64,000 bases of DNA from Lachnospiraceae bacterium (GTDB lineage: Bacteria; Bacillota; Clostridia; Oscillospirales; CAG-272): assembly GCA_024404495.1 (NCBI GenBank), contig JAKSPT010000009.1, positions 16,681 to 80,680 on the forward strand, given 5' to 3'. This document shows, one piece after another, positions 1 to 8,611 of the stretch. Each line of letters begins with the position of its first letter. Position 1 is the first letter of the stretch. A program made the position numbers and the translations under genes. The notes beneath the pieces are model-generated. The model saw only the letters and a list, made by a program, of their open reading frames with translations. It was not told the origin of the DNA and did not search any database.

Positions 1-705
1 GCCGCGATCATCAACACCGGCATTCAGGTCGGTGCCGGCTCCGAAAACGGCATCATCCGCGACTGCCAGTTCACCCCGAACACGTGGATACTTCGTTCCA
101 AGCCCTCGAACGGCTGGTGGGGCGACGTTTACAACATCCTGATGAAGCAGGGCTGCACCTTCGTCGTCGGCGAATCGAAGAACGAGATCCTCTATCACAA
201 CTTCACCTACGGCGCGTACGAAGGTCTCTCGATCCGCGACGGCGCAAAGGACGTCTTCGTCCTCGCCCACGGCGTTGACGCGGGCAACTATCCCGTCCGC
301 GTTTCGGGCAACTCCACCTCCCTCCTCGTTGACTGCCAGCTCGTCAACCTCAACGGCACCGACAACCGTTACTTCCTCACCGACGAGGACTTCACCGGAT
401 CGGTCACGACGGTCAATCAGGCAGGCTGGGGCTCCACGAAGGGTGCCTTCATTCTGAAGGGTACCGGCACCGTCACGGTCATCGGCGGTCAGATGCACGC
501 CGCGGGCTCCCCGATGTGTGAATTCCGCGCGGGCACGGCGAACTTCTTCGGTCTCTTTAACGCCGGCAGAAGCGTCGATTTCAAGATCGGTGAAGACGCG
601 TCCGCCCTGCACATTGCGGGCAACGTCCTCCGCTCCGGTCTCCGCCTGACCGGCACCGAGAATCCCTGCAGGATCACCGGGGCTGACGCCGAAGCCGAGG
701 AGTAA
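1..705 (+). CDS. C-terminal part of a right-handed beta-helix (pectate-lyase-like) protein, 5' end outside the window
   Basis: The frame is open from the first base and ends at TAA, giving the last 234 residues. The text has the rhythm of parallel beta-helix coils: short strands with Asn/Gly turns, such as GIIRDCQFTPNTW, VFVLAHGVDAG and TSLLVDCQLVN. Such proteins bind or cleave polysaccharides, usually outside the cell or in a glycan-degradation pathway. No catalytic residues can be assigned from this fragment and no anchor is seen at the C-terminus (ADAEAEE). A hairpin at 781-805 may end its transcript. It could be a lyase, a glycosidase of the GH28/GH55 type, or a non-enzymatic helix. Confidence 0.6.
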   Translation, partial: AAIINTGIQVGAGSENGIIRDCQFTPNTWILRSKPSNGWWGDVYNILMKQGCTFVVGESKNEILYHNFTYGAYEGLSIRDGAKDVFVLAHGVDAGNYPVRVSGNSTSLLVDCQLVNLNGTDNRYFLTDEDFTGSVTTVNQAGWGSTKGAFILKGTGTVTVIGGQMHAAGSPMCEFRAGTANFFGLFNAGRSVDFKIGEDASALHIAGNVLRSGLRLTGTENPCRITGADAEAEE

Positions 706-749
706 ACCCTTCGGGACCGAAGCTTTCATCCGCAATTTACAAATTCTGC

Positions 750-777
750 TTGCATTTCAGGCGAAATATGGTATAAT
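750..777 (+). promoter_or_regulatory. Promoter of the SPFH/MutS-like operon
   Basis: -35 TTGCAT at 750-755 and -10 TATAAT at 772-777, with a 16-bp spacer and an extended TGG just before the -10. It lies 57 bp upstream of the SPFH start codon. Confidence 0.75.
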
Positions 778-780
778 GAT

Positions 781-805
781 TTCCGGGGCAGAAAAAGCCC
801 CGGAA
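781..805 (+). terminator. Hairpin at the start of the SPFH transcript; possible terminator of the upstream gene
   Basis: The 9-bp arms TTCCGGGGC (781-789) and GCCCCGGAA (797-805) are perfect and are followed by ATCTTTTATT. The predicted transcription start of the promoter at 750-777 falls at about 784. The hairpin therefore either ends transcripts from the beta-helix gene or caps the 5' end of the new transcript. Confidence 0.5.
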
Positions 806-833
806 ATCTTTTATTATGAAAAGGAGATAAAAT

Positions 834-1733
834 ATGAAAAATCAGAAAACCGCGCGCAGAATCTTCCTCGCCCTGATCCTTATCGTTGTCGTTCTCATTC
901 TGCTTTCCACCGTCTTCGCCACCGTTCCCACCGGGCACACCGGCGTCGTCACGACGCTCGGCAAGGTCGAAGACTACATATACGACGAAGGGCTGCACTT
1001 CAAGCTCCCGTGGCAGAAGGTCACGAATATGGACAACCGCACCCAGCGTGCCATCGTCACGACCGAAGCCTCCTCCTCCGACATTCAGCAGGTCGACGTC
1101 CTCTGCTCGGTCAACTATTCGGTCGACCGTGAGACCTCGCAGAAGCTTTTCGGCAACGTCGGCGCCTCCTATTACGAGACCGTTATGGAGCCCCGTATCT
1201 ACAACGATATCAAGACCGTCTTTGCCAACTATTCCGCCGAGAACCTCATCGCCTGCCGCAGTGAGCTTGCCGACAAGATCGCCGAGCTGCTCATGCCCGA
1301 AATGAAAGCGTACGGGATCGCGGTCAGCAGCGTCTCGATCGAAAACCTTGACTTCTCCGACGCATTCACCGAAGCCGTCGAGGCAAAGCAGGTCGCCGAG
1401 CAGGACAAGCTCCGCGCCGCCACCGTGCAAGCGCAGAAGACCCTCGAAGCCGAAGCGGAAGCAAAGCGTCAGGTCATCGCCGCCGAAGCGGACGCGGAGA
1501 TCACCCGCATCCAGGCGGAGGTCGCACAGTTCGCGGGCGAAAAGGAAGCCGCCAAGAACCAGAAGCTCTCCGAGAATATGAACGAGCTGCTGATTGCTTA
1601 CAACTTCATCGAAAAGTGGAACGGCAAGCTGCCCACGATCTATTCCGGCAGCTCCGAAGGAATGCTCCCGATCCTCAACATCAATCCCTCCGATCTGCCC
1701 GAGCTTTCCGAAGAAATGAACGACGCGGAATAA
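834..1733 (+). CDS. SPFH/prohibitin-family membrane protein, HflC-like
   Basis: 299 aa. Residues about 10-28 form one hydrophobic segment. An SPFH/band-7 domain follows, with PTGHTGVVTTLGKV at its start, and then an Ala/Glu-rich coiled coil from about 185 to 245 (KTLEAEAEAKRQVIAAEADAE). SPFH proteins oligomerise on the membrane and organise or restrain partners such as the FtsH protease. E. coli HflC pairs with HflK, but no second SPFH gene is present here. An AAGGAGAT ribosome site precedes the ATG. Only 31 bp separate it from the next gene, so it is very probably co-transcribed with the two MutS-like ATPases, an unusual partnership. Confidence 0.85.
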   Translation: MKNQKTARRIFLALILIVVVLILLSTVFATVPTGHTGVVTTLGKVEDYIYDEGLHFKLPWQKVTNMDNRTQRAIVTTEASSSDIQQVDVLCSVNYSVDRETSQKLFGNVGASYYETVMEPRIYNDIKTVFANYSAENLIACRSELADKIAELLMPEMKAYGIAVSSVSIENLDFSDAFTEAVEAKQVAEQDKLRAATVQAQKTLEAEAEAKRQVIAAEADAEITRIQAEVAQFAGEKEAAKNQKLSENMNELLIAYNFIEKWNGKLPTIYSGSSEGMLPILNINPSDLPELSEEMNDAE

Positions 1734-1764
1734 GCCGCGACAAGCCGAAAGGACCATTTTACCT

Positions 1765-3258
1765 ATGAGCCGACCCGACTTTCCTTCCCTTCTCTATCGG
1801 GACCAGCCGACCGGAAAACCCATTGCGCTTTCGGTCTTTGAAGACCTTCAGCTCACGCAGCTCATCCGGAGCGACATCCTCGAAGCGGTCCTCGTCCCCT
1901 GCGGCAGAGAGAACATTCCCCTGCGGCAGGAGCTTTTCCGCGCTGCGGAGAAGGAGGAATTTCTCTCCCACCTTGACGCGCTCGACACCGCGCTGCTGAA
2001 GACCGAAGACCTTTACCGCGCCTTTTCCGAGGCGCAGTCGGAAGAGGAGACCGCCGTCATCGGCACCTTTCTGCTCTCCTCCGCGATCGGTTTCATGCGT
2101 CTCGCGGCGAAGGACGTCACGTATTCCGGCGACAAGGCGAAGGAAGGTGGGGAAGGCTTTCTTTACTGCCGCTTCCGCGACTTTTTCCGTGCCGAACTGG
2201 AAAAAGAAGCGTGGAAGAAAGCGGAAGAGGAGCTCTCTTCCCTGCTCCCGCTCCTGAATGAGATCGACACCTACTCCTTCCGCGTTCACGGCAAGGAGAT
2301 CTCCTTCCGCGTCGGAGGCGGGGAAAGCTATCTCGACCGTCTCCGCTCCTGCGCCGCCGATCTTGCGCTTGATCCGCCGGACGAGCCCCTTTTCCTCCCC
2401 CGTCAGCTTTCCCCCGTCATTCTTGACGCCTTCGGAAAAGCGCACCCGGAGGAATTCGGAAAATTCCGCGCGTTTTACGAAAAAAACCGCACGCTCTTCC
2501 CGGAGGAGCTTCTTTCCTACCGTCTCCCGATCGGATTTCTCCTTGCCTTCACCCACCTCTTTGAAAAGGTCCGTGCGCACGGCATCCCGCTCACCTATCC
2601 CGCTCTGACCGACGAGCGCACGATCCGCATCACCGAGGCCTACGACATCTCGCTGTTTGCGAAAAACGAATACGATATCGTTCCGAACGACGTCGTTTTC
2701 ACCGGAGACGAGCCCTTCTTCTATCTGACCGGCGCGAACGGCGGCGGCAAGACCACCTACCTCCGCACGGTCGGCATCGCGCTCACACTGCTCCTTCTCG
2801 GCTGCCCGCTTCCCTGCGCTTCGGCAGTCGTCTGCGTCCCGAGCGGTATTTTTACCCATTTCCCGCGCGACGAACGGTTCGAGGGAACCGGGCGCTTCGT
2901 GGAGGAAAACCGCCGTGTCGAAAAGATCCTTGCCGAAATGGATTCCGATTCCGTCGTTCTTCTGAACGAGACCTATTCGACGACGAACGAGGAAAACGCG
3001 GTCGAAATGACCGAAAAGCTTGCGGATCTGCTCTGGGACAAAAAGATTTTCGGTCTTTATATCACCCATCAGCATTCGCTGAAGGAGAGCGCGATCCCCT
3101 ACCTGAACGTCCTCATCGACGAAAACGATTCCAACCGCCGTACCTTCAAGATCGCGCGGCAGCGTTCCACCGGCGGCTCCTTTGCCGTTGACGTGCTGAA
3201 ACGCTACGCGCTGACGAAGGAAGCGCTGGAAGAACGATTCGGAAGCGGGGTGCTGTAA
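1765..3258 (+). CDS. MutS-like ATPase, first of a pair
   Basis: 497 aa. The C-terminal third is a MutS domain V ATPase: Walker A GANGGGKTT begins at residue 323, and the Walker B region VVLLNET has Asn401-Glu402 where true MutS has Asp-Glu. A His loop (ITHQHS) follows. The N-terminal 300 residues are alpha-helical with no mismatch-reading Phe-x-Glu motif, so it is unlikely to be the mismatch sensor; the real mutS lies near 14.7 kb. The next gene begins within its stop codon (TAATG), indicating translational coupling. Substrate and role are unknown. A heterodimer with the next protein is my inference from MutS-family dimerisation. Confidence 0.8.
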   Translation: MSRPDFPSLLYRDQPTGKPIALSVFEDLQLTQLIRSDILEAVLVPCGRENIPLRQELFRAAEKEEFLSHLDALDTALLKTEDLYRAFSEAQSEEETAVIGTFLLSSAIGFMRLAAKDVTYSGDKAKEGGEGFLYCRFRDFFRAELEKEAWKKAEEELSSLLPLLNEIDTYSFRVHGKEISFRVGGGESYLDRLRSCAADLALDPPDEPLFLPRQLSPVILDAFGKAHPEEFGKFRAFYEKNRTLFPEELLSYRLPIGFLLAFTHLFEKVRAHGIPLTYPALTDERTIRITEAYDISLFAKNEYDIVPNDVVFTGDEPFFYLTGANGGGKTTYLRTVGIALTLLLLGCPLPCASAVVCVPSGIFTHFPRDERFEGTGRFVEENRRVEKILAEMDSDSVVLLNETYSTTNEENAVEMTEKLADLLWDKKIFGLYITHQHSLKESAIPYLNVLIDENDSNRRTFKIARQRSTGGSFAVDVLKRYALTKEALEERFGSGVL

Positions 3259-4733
3259 TGAAAAAATTCAGTCTTCTGAAGAAAACCGACGAAACGCCCC
3301 TCTTCTGCGACGTCGTCTACGACCTCTCGATCGACCGTGCGATGGCGAACCTCTGCCCCGATCAGAAGCGGCGGGAATACTTCCTCGATACGATCGCCCA
3401 TCCGCTGACGAAGCGCGAAAACATCATTTACCGGCAGGAGATCTTCCGTGACTTCGTCACGCAGCCGACGCTGTTCACCGACCTGCGTCTGCTCTTCACC
3501 CGCTACGACAAGATCAAAAGCGACTGGCAGGAAATGAAGCTGTCCGGCTCGCACGGCGGCTCCTCCTCGGTCAATCCGGAAGCGATGCTCGACCACACTT
3601 ACGCGAGCCTCAAGGTCACGGCGATCTTCCCGAACACCATCGTCTCCTTCTTCCGTTCGCTCTACGACACGCTGAAGAAGTACCCGCTTGAGGCGGAAGG
3701 TCTGATCGCCATCCGCGACTACTGCGAAGAGCGCATCGGGAACAATTCCCTGAACGAGATCGTCCGCATCGCGCAGCTTTTCCGCTACAAGTCGCCCGAA
3801 GCCTTCTCCTTCGGCGTCGTGACGAAGATCGGCGAAACGATGCGCGTCGCCTCCGCCGAGCTTTTCGACATCGAAGAATATCAGGAAAAGAAGCCGAACG
3901 TTCTGACCAAGCTCTTTGCCAAAAAGCCGAAGGGACCGACGGAATATCCCGTCGAGCCCGACGACAACTCCTACGAGGATTCGGTCGCGCTGCTCAACGA
4001 GGCGCTGACCGGCATTGATTCTGCGCTCACGCAGATCACGAACGGGGTCTACGAGATCTTCTTCGGTCTCTCCCGCGAAATGTTCTTCTACGAAGCGGCG
4101 CTCCTTTACTACGACAAGATGACCGGGAGCAGGGTTCCCCTCTGCGTTCCCGAGATTCTCGAAGCGGAAGAGGATATCGTCGTCATCGACCGTCTCCGTG
4201 ACCTGCTCCTCGCCTCGGGCGAGACCCCGGTCGAAAAGATCGTCCCCAACGACGTCGATATCAACGGCACGGCGGGCATTCTTGTCAAGGGTCTTACCGA
4301 TACCGGTAAAACCGTCTACCTGCGTTCCTGCGCTGCCGCGCAGCTCTTCGGGCAGGCGGGACTTCCCGTTCTCGCCGACCGCGCCCGCCTTTCGATCCGC
4401 ACCGCCTATTTCTCCCATTTCTCCTCCGCCGAGGAGGAATTTATGGTCGGGGACGCGGCAGGACGCTTCGATCAGGAGGCAAAAGAGATCGCTAAAATCA
4501 TGGACCGCCTCACCCCTCACGCCATGGTCTTCCTCAACGAGACCTTCCAGACGACCTCCTACCGCGAGGGTACCGACGCCATCTTCCACGTTCTCTCCGT
4601 TCTTCCCAATCTCAACGTCAAATTCCTTTTCGTCACGCACCTCACCGCCCTCTTCAAAAAGATGGACAAAACCAAAGTCTGCCTGATGGAGACCGACGAC
4701 ACCGGTAAATACAAGCTGAAACGGATCGTTTAA
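3258..4733 (+). CDS. MutS-like ATPase, second of a pair
   Basis: 491 aa, a divergent paralogue of the preceding protein. Walker A is GLTDTGKT from residue 345, and the Walker B region VFLNETF again carries Asn427-Glu428. A His loop FVTHL follows. There is no Phe-x-Glu mismatch domain, no Smr domain and no recognisable DNA-clamp insertion. The N-terminus contains an MSH-core-like helical region (YFLDTIAHPLTKRENI resembles the lever region of short MutS-like proteins). The start ATG overlaps the upstream TAA by one base. Equal copy number with its partner suggests a two-subunit ATPase. Function unknown; a role in DNA structure recognition is only a guess from the family. Confidence 0.8.
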   Translation: MKKFSLLKKTDETPLFCDVVYDLSIDRAMANLCPDQKRREYFLDTIAHPLTKRENIIYRQEIFRDFVTQPTLFTDLRLLFTRYDKIKSDWQEMKLSGSHGGSSSVNPEAMLDHTYASLKVTAIFPNTIVSFFRSLYDTLKKYPLEAEGLIAIRDYCEERIGNNSLNEIVRIAQLFRYKSPEAFSFGVVTKIGETMRVASAELFDIEEYQEKKPNVLTKLFAKKPKGPTEYPVEPDDNSYEDSVALLNEALTGIDSALTQITNGVYEIFFGLSREMFFYEAALLYYDKMTGSRVPLCVPEILEAEEDIVVIDRLRDLLLASGETPVEKIVPNDVDINGTAGILVKGLTDTGKTVYLRSCAAAQLFGQAGLPVLADRARLSIRTAYFSHFSSAEEEFMVGDAAGRFDQEAKEIAKIMDRLTPHAMVFLNETFQTTSYREGTDAIFHVLSVLPNLNVKFLFVTHLTALFKKMDKTKVCLMETDDTGKYKLKRIV

Positions 4734-4750
4734 GAGACGGAGATACGAGG

Positions 4751-4783
4751 GACGCGGGGGACGCGGGGGACGCGGGGGACGCG
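4751..4783. repeat. 9-bp tandem repeat
   Basis: Three full copies and one partial copy of GACGCGGGG, directly after the MutS-like operon and abutting the dispersed repeat that starts at 4784. Non-coding. Confidence 0.85.
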
Positions 4784-4942
4784 ATGTTCTTTCTCTGAGA
4801 GAAAGAACCAAAGAGGCATAAGGGGTACATAATGTTTGGGTACTCCGAATACAGCTTCTTTGTTCCCGGGAGAAATCATCTTCGGTGATCTCCCGTCCCG
4901 ATCCGCCTCCTTCGGTGTCTTCGCATTGCGCGCTGCTGCCCA
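4784..4942 (+). repeat. Dispersed 3'-end repeat, copy 1 of 3
   Basis: It starts with a 10-bp perfect hairpin (4786-4795 with 4799-4808, loop TGA), continues with CCAAAGAGGCATAAGGGG, and ends with GGTGTCTTCGCATTGCGCGC. The same order of blocks recurs at 28400-28595 and, reversed, at 29000-29195. The central part is the least conserved. It lies 50 bp after the stop codon of the second MutS-like gene, in the sense direction. Confidence 0.75.
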
Positions 4943-4998
4943 AACTATATCCGAAGCGCCGCGCCCTCATCAAGTCAGTTCATAAGTAACTGAAAAAA

Positions 4999-5212
4999 GG
5001 GGGTGTTGCACTAATGTGCAACACCCCCGGCAAATACGGCTCGGCGGCTGAACGCCGCCGTTTTGGCATATTTGCAACATAAAAAATGGCGTTATTCGAG
5101 CCAAAAACGCCGTATATTGCGCAAAACAGCGGAATCCTGACCGCTGTTTTGCCGATGCGAAGCATGTGGGCTGTTGATCGCTTCCGCTTTGCGGAAGCAG
5201 ATGCAACAGCCC
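4999..5212. repeat. Array of five consecutive hairpins in a gene-free stretch
   Basis: The 4734-5463 interval has no convincing gene. It holds five stems: 4999-5011/5016-5028 (13 bp, loop TAAT); 5042-5048/5054-5060 followed by TTTT; 5088-5093/5106-5111; 5121-5132/5141-5152 (12 bp perfect); and 5168-5176/5204-5212 enclosing a second 8-bp stem (5180-5187/5191-5198). Several could act as terminators for the operon on the left. The stems differ in sequence, so this is not a CRISPR or a simple tandem repeat. Bases 5213-5400 show nothing recognisable. Confidence 0.7.
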
Positions 5213-5408
5213 CTTTCTGTCATATTTATTCTTTCTCGTCCGCGTTTCTTTGAAAATACTTATCCCCCGCCGCTCCTCTTTCCCGTCCGAGTTCGTCCGG
5301 AGAACTATCATACGTCGAATAATGCGCTTCCCTTGCCCTCTGCGCCTCCCATAGAATGATTGTCTTTCTTCCGCGGCTCATTTTCTTCACGGAAAAATAA
5401 ATAACTTC

Positions 5409-5437
5409 TTGAAATATCTTCCAAGCGATGATATAAT
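5409..5437 (+). promoter_or_regulatory. Promoter of the FGGY kinase gene
   Basis: -35 TTGAAA (5409-5414), 17-bp spacer, -10 TATAAT (5432-5437). A GGAGG ribosome site follows at 5453-5457, seven bases before the ATG. Confidence 0.85.
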
Positions 5438-5463
5438 AATGAAAAAACACGCGGAGGTTTCTT

Positions 5464-7041
5464 ATGACCGACTTTTCACGTTCCGTACTCGGCATCGAGC
5501 TCGGCTCGACGAGGATCAAGGCCGTCCTGCTTGACGAAAACCGCAATCCGATCGCGTCCGGCGGCTTCAACTGGGAAAACAAGCTTGTTAACGGCATCTG
5601 GACGTACTCCCTTGAAGAGGTACGCGAAGGAATGCGCGCCTGCTACGCCGATCTCAAGCGCAGCGTTAAAGAGAAATACGGTGTCACGCTGACGAAAATC
5701 GGTGCTGCCGGCGTATCCGGCATGATGCACGGATATCTTCCCTTTGACGGCGACCGGAATCAGCTTGCCCTTTTCCGCACCTGGCGCAACACGATGACGG
5801 CGGCGGAATCGGAGGAGCTGACGAACGCGCTCGGGTTCCACATCCCCCAGCGTTGGAGCGTCTGCCACCTTTATCAGGCAATGAAGGCGGGCGAGCCTCA
5901 TCTGAAAAAGTTGAAATACATCACCACCGTCGCGGGCTATCTCCACGGTCTTCTGACCGGAGAGAACGTCATCGGCATCGGGGAAGGCTCCGGAATGTTT
6001 CCGGTCGACCCCGAGACCGTGGATTTTGACGCGAAGCTGATCGAAAAATTCGACGCGCTCGCAAAGCCCTACGGTGTTTTTCGCACGGTGAAGGACGTCC
6101 TCCCCCGCGTTCTTTCGGCAGGCGAGAACGCCGGATATCTGACCGCGGAAGGCGCAAAGCTGCTCGACCCGGAAGGAGACCTGCTCCCGGGCATTCCCTT
6201 CGCGCCGCCGGAAGGCGACGCCGGGACCGGCATGGTCGCAACGAACTCCGTACGGAAATACACGGGAACGCTCTCGGTCGGAACCTCGATCTTTATGCTC
6301 GCCGTTCTTGACCGTCCTATCGGCGTATATCCGACCGTAGACGTCGTCATGACGCCGGCAGGGCTTCCTGTCGCCCTCGTGCAAAGCAACAACTGTACGA
6401 CGGATATCAACGCGTGGGTGAATCTGATCGCCGAAGCGGCAGAGCTCGCGGGCGCGAAGATCGACAGAAACGAGCTGTTCACCCGCCTGTTCCGGAAGGC
6501 GCTTGAAGGAAAGCCCGACTGCGGCGGACTCGTCGCCTGCGGGTATTATTCGGGCGAAAACGTCACCGGGGTAACCGAGGGTCGTCCCTTCGTCCTCCGC
6601 ACGCCCGAAACGCAGTTGGACCTTGCCGACTTTATGCGTGCGCACCTCTGCTCCGCCGTGGCGACCTTCAAGATCGCATACGACGATCTCGTAAAGAACG
6701 AACGTCTCCGCATAGACAAGATCACGGCACACGGCGGCTTTCTGAAGACGCCGGGCGTCGGACAGCGGATCCTTTCCGCCGCCCTCGACAGCGAGGTCAG
6801 CGTCCTTGATACTGCCGGGGAAGGCGGTCCCTACGGCATGGCGCTTCTTGCAGCCTATCTCCTCGATAAAACGAACGGCGAATCCCTTCCCGATTACCTC
6901 GACCGCGCGATCTTCGCCGACGCGAAGGAAACGACCCTCCGCGCCTCCGCGGAAGAGGTTGACGGAATGAACGCGTACACGGCGCGTTTTCAGGCGGCGC
7001 TCCCGGTCGAAAAGGAAGCGATCCGGGTCCTGCGTCGGTAA
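5464..7041 (+). CDS. FGGY-family carbohydrate kinase
   Basis: 525 aa, the normal length for the family. The N-terminal phosphate loop reads GIELGSTRIKAVLLD. GVSGMMHG follows, then the catalytic/nucleotide segment EGDAGTGMVATNSV with GTLSVGTSIF, and the C-terminal ATP-binding segment AHGGFLKTPGVGQRI. The protein phosphorylates a sugar or polyol with ATP in the cytoplasm. The sugar cannot be told from sequence alone; ribulose- or xylulose-type substrates are common for this branch. It stands alone with its own promoter, so the context does not narrow the substrate. Confidence 0.85.
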   Translation: MTDFSRSVLGIELGSTRIKAVLLDENRNPIASGGFNWENKLVNGIWTYSLEEVREGMRACYADLKRSVKEKYGVTLTKIGAAGVSGMMHGYLPFDGDRNQLALFRTWRNTMTAAESEELTNALGFHIPQRWSVCHLYQAMKAGEPHLKKLKYITTVAGYLHGLLTGENVIGIGEGSGMFPVDPETVDFDAKLIEKFDALAKPYGVFRTVKDVLPRVLSAGENAGYLTAEGAKLLDPEGDLLPGIPFAPPEGDAGTGMVATNSVRKYTGTLSVGTSIFMLAVLDRPIGVYPTVDVVMTPAGLPVALVQSNNCTTDINAWVNLIAEAAELAGAKIDRNELFTRLFRKALEGKPDCGGLVACGYYSGENVTGVTEGRPFVLRTPETQLDLADFMRAHLCSAVATFKIAYDDLVKNERLRIDKITAHGGFLKTPGVGQRILSAALDSEVSVLDTAGEGGPYGMALLAAYLLDKTNGESLPDYLDRAIFADAKETTLRASAEEVDGMNAYTARFQAALPVEKEAIRVLRR

Positions 7042-7082
7042 TCTGCTCTTCCGTTCTTAACGCTTCAAAAAACAAAAAAAGA

Positions 7083-7118
7083 TCGCGCCTCATCCGTATG
7101 GCACCGGAAGAGGCGCGC
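7083..7118 (-). terminator. Terminator of the leftward sigma-factor operon
   Basis: The stem GCGCCTC (7085-7091) pairs with GAGGCGC (7110-7116). Read leftward it is followed by GATC and a run of seven T, then more T. Downstream of the anti-sigma-like gene, 7119-7293 holds only a further weak GC stem near 7260-7290. Confidence 0.75.
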
Positions 7119-7293
7119 GAGTTGTGGATTCAAGCGATAACCCTTTGGGGCAGAGATCCTGAACGTCCACAGAAAAACGTTCGAGGAACCAAAAGGCTAT
7201 GTTTGCTCCCACCGATATAATCTGATTTGCGGTCCTGACCGTACCCGGTCAGTTTCTATTCGGGACGTTCCGTTTTCGGGGTGTCCCGATTCT

Positions 7294-7959
7294 TTATTTC
7301 AGAAATGCCGTAACGTAAGTGACCATTTCCTCTAATTCAAATTGATAACACCAAATCTTATACATATCGCCGTTGTAATTGAATGCAGCAAGGTGTTTCG
7401 TTCCGTTCGGTCCGGTTCCTTCGGCAAAGAAAACCTCAGTACCCGCTATGACCGTCTGTTTGACCGATTCCGGAAAGAAGGAAAGTTCGCTTTCTTTGAC
7501 GTATTCTTCCGCCGCAATCTCTTCGTTGAAAACACAGTTGAAGAACACTTCCACGTCCTTTTTGTATGCAACCGAAAGATCGATCATCTTGACCGTTTCA
7601 AAATCTTCGATTTTCTTTGTTCCCTTGGGGCAATAAAGCTTTGCGCTGATCTTGGCGTTCCGGACGTCCGGGATATTCAGAAGCGCGCTGTCTTCAGGGA
7701 GCACTTTGCACAGTTCCGGGAAACTTTCAAACCGTATGACTGTGTCAACGTCCTGAGATTTGAAACGCGCACTCTGGATCATATTGATCATCAAAGGCAT
7801 ACAGAGAACGATCAGTACCAGGCAGGCGGCAAGCGTACTCCAGGTACGGATGCGCCGTCTGACAAGTCTTGCCTTGAGAGCTTCGCTTCTCTCGGCGTAT
7901 TCGATCACATATGCGTCATCGATGTCATTGATATCATACAGTAATTTATTTGCATTCAT
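7294..7959 (-). CDS. Single-pass membrane protein, probable anti-sigma partner of the adjacent ECF sigma factor
   Basis: 221 aa. The cytoplasmic N-terminus is about 40 residues with many charges (YVIEYAERSEALKARLVRRR), followed by one membrane segment at about 41-61 and an outer domain of about 160 residues with no family I recognise. Its ATG overlaps the sigma-factor TGA (ATGA), so the two are translationally coupled. This order, sigma factor then one-pass membrane protein, is typical for anti-sigma factors. No zinc-binding HxxxCxxC (ZAS) motif is present, so the assignment rests on topology and context. Confidence 0.6.
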   Translation of the reverse strand: MNANKLLYDINDIDDAYVIEYAERSEALKARLVRRRIRTWSTLAACLVLIVLCMPLMINMIQSARFKSQDVDTVIRFESFPELCKVLPEDSALLNIPDVRNAKISAKLYCPKGTKKIEDFETVKMIDLSVAYKKDVEVFFNCVFNEEIAAEEYVKESELSFFPESVKQTVIAGTEVFFAEGTGPNGTKHLAAFNYNGDMYKIWCYQFELEEMVTYVTAFLK

Positions 7960-8543
7960 ATGTGAATTCCTTCATTCTCAAGATACTCTTTCAGCTCGCC
8001 TCTTAATCTCAGAAGAAGCATTTTCGTTTTGCTGACAGAGTAGTTCATTTTATCGGAGATCTCCGACACGGAGTCGAAGTACCAGTATCTTCCGACGAAA
8101 ACCATTCGTTGTTCGGGTGTCAGTGTCGACAGCCATTTGTTGATGAAATCCCTGCAGGAGATCTCTTCAACGAGCTCCTCGACAGACTGCGGTGAAGTAA
8201 TGACCTCTTCCAGTTCCTCAAAGGCAAGGTCGTATTCACCTGATCCGCGTTTTTTTGTTCTTTGTGCTTTGAGACGGTTCAGGGAAAGGTTTCGGACGAT
8301 CTTTCCCAGAAAAGCCCTCAGGTTGGAAGGCTTGACCGGCGGAATGGAATTCCAGGTCTGCATATAAGCGTCGTTCACACTTTCTTCTGCATCTTCACGG
8401 TTTCGCAGAATGTTTTCGGAGATCGTAAGACAGTACTTGCCGTATTTCTTGGCTGTTTCGCCGATCGCCGATTCGTTCCGGTTGAAATACAACGTGATTA
8501 TTTCAAGGTCCTCCGTAGCGTCTTCCTTTCTCCGCTTTCTCAA
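7956..8543 (-). CDS. ECF-type RNA polymerase sigma factor
   Basis: 195 aa with the two-domain ECF plan. Region 2 covers about residues 25-100 (NREDAEESVNDAYMQTWNSIPP, LRAFLGKIVRNLSLNRLK). Region 4 covers about 130-190 (LSTLTPEQRMVFVGRYWY, VSEISDKMNYSVSKTKMLLLRL). The start codon is TTG at 8543, because a TAG stop lies just upstream in frame and there is no early ATG. It directs polymerase to a small regulon, normally including its own operon. The upstream gap to the exported peptidase is only 68 bp, so the three genes may share a transcript. Confidence 0.88.
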   Translation of the reverse strand: MRKRRKEDATEDLEIITLYFNRNESAIGETAKKYGKYCLTISENILRNREDAEESVNDAYMQTWNSIPPVKPSNLRAFLGKIVRNLSLNRLKAQRTKKRGSGEYDLAFEELEEVITSPQSVEELVEEISCRDFINKWLSTLTPEQRMVFVGRYWYFDSVSEISDKMNYSVSKTKMLLLRLRGELKEYLENEGIHI

Positions 8544-8611
8544 CCGGCTCTACACATAAAGACAACAATCAAATGCGGTTGGTCACAACTTTTTTGCGGT
8601 TTTTCAAAATT

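Noticed and set aside
4751..5212. CRISPR array
   Set aside because: The 9-bp repeat has no spacers, and the hairpins that follow differ in sequence and spacing. No cas gene is nearby.
4970..5311. A 113-codon leftward frame over the hairpin array
   Set aside because: Cys- and Arg-rich composition from inverted repeats, no ribosome site and no domain.
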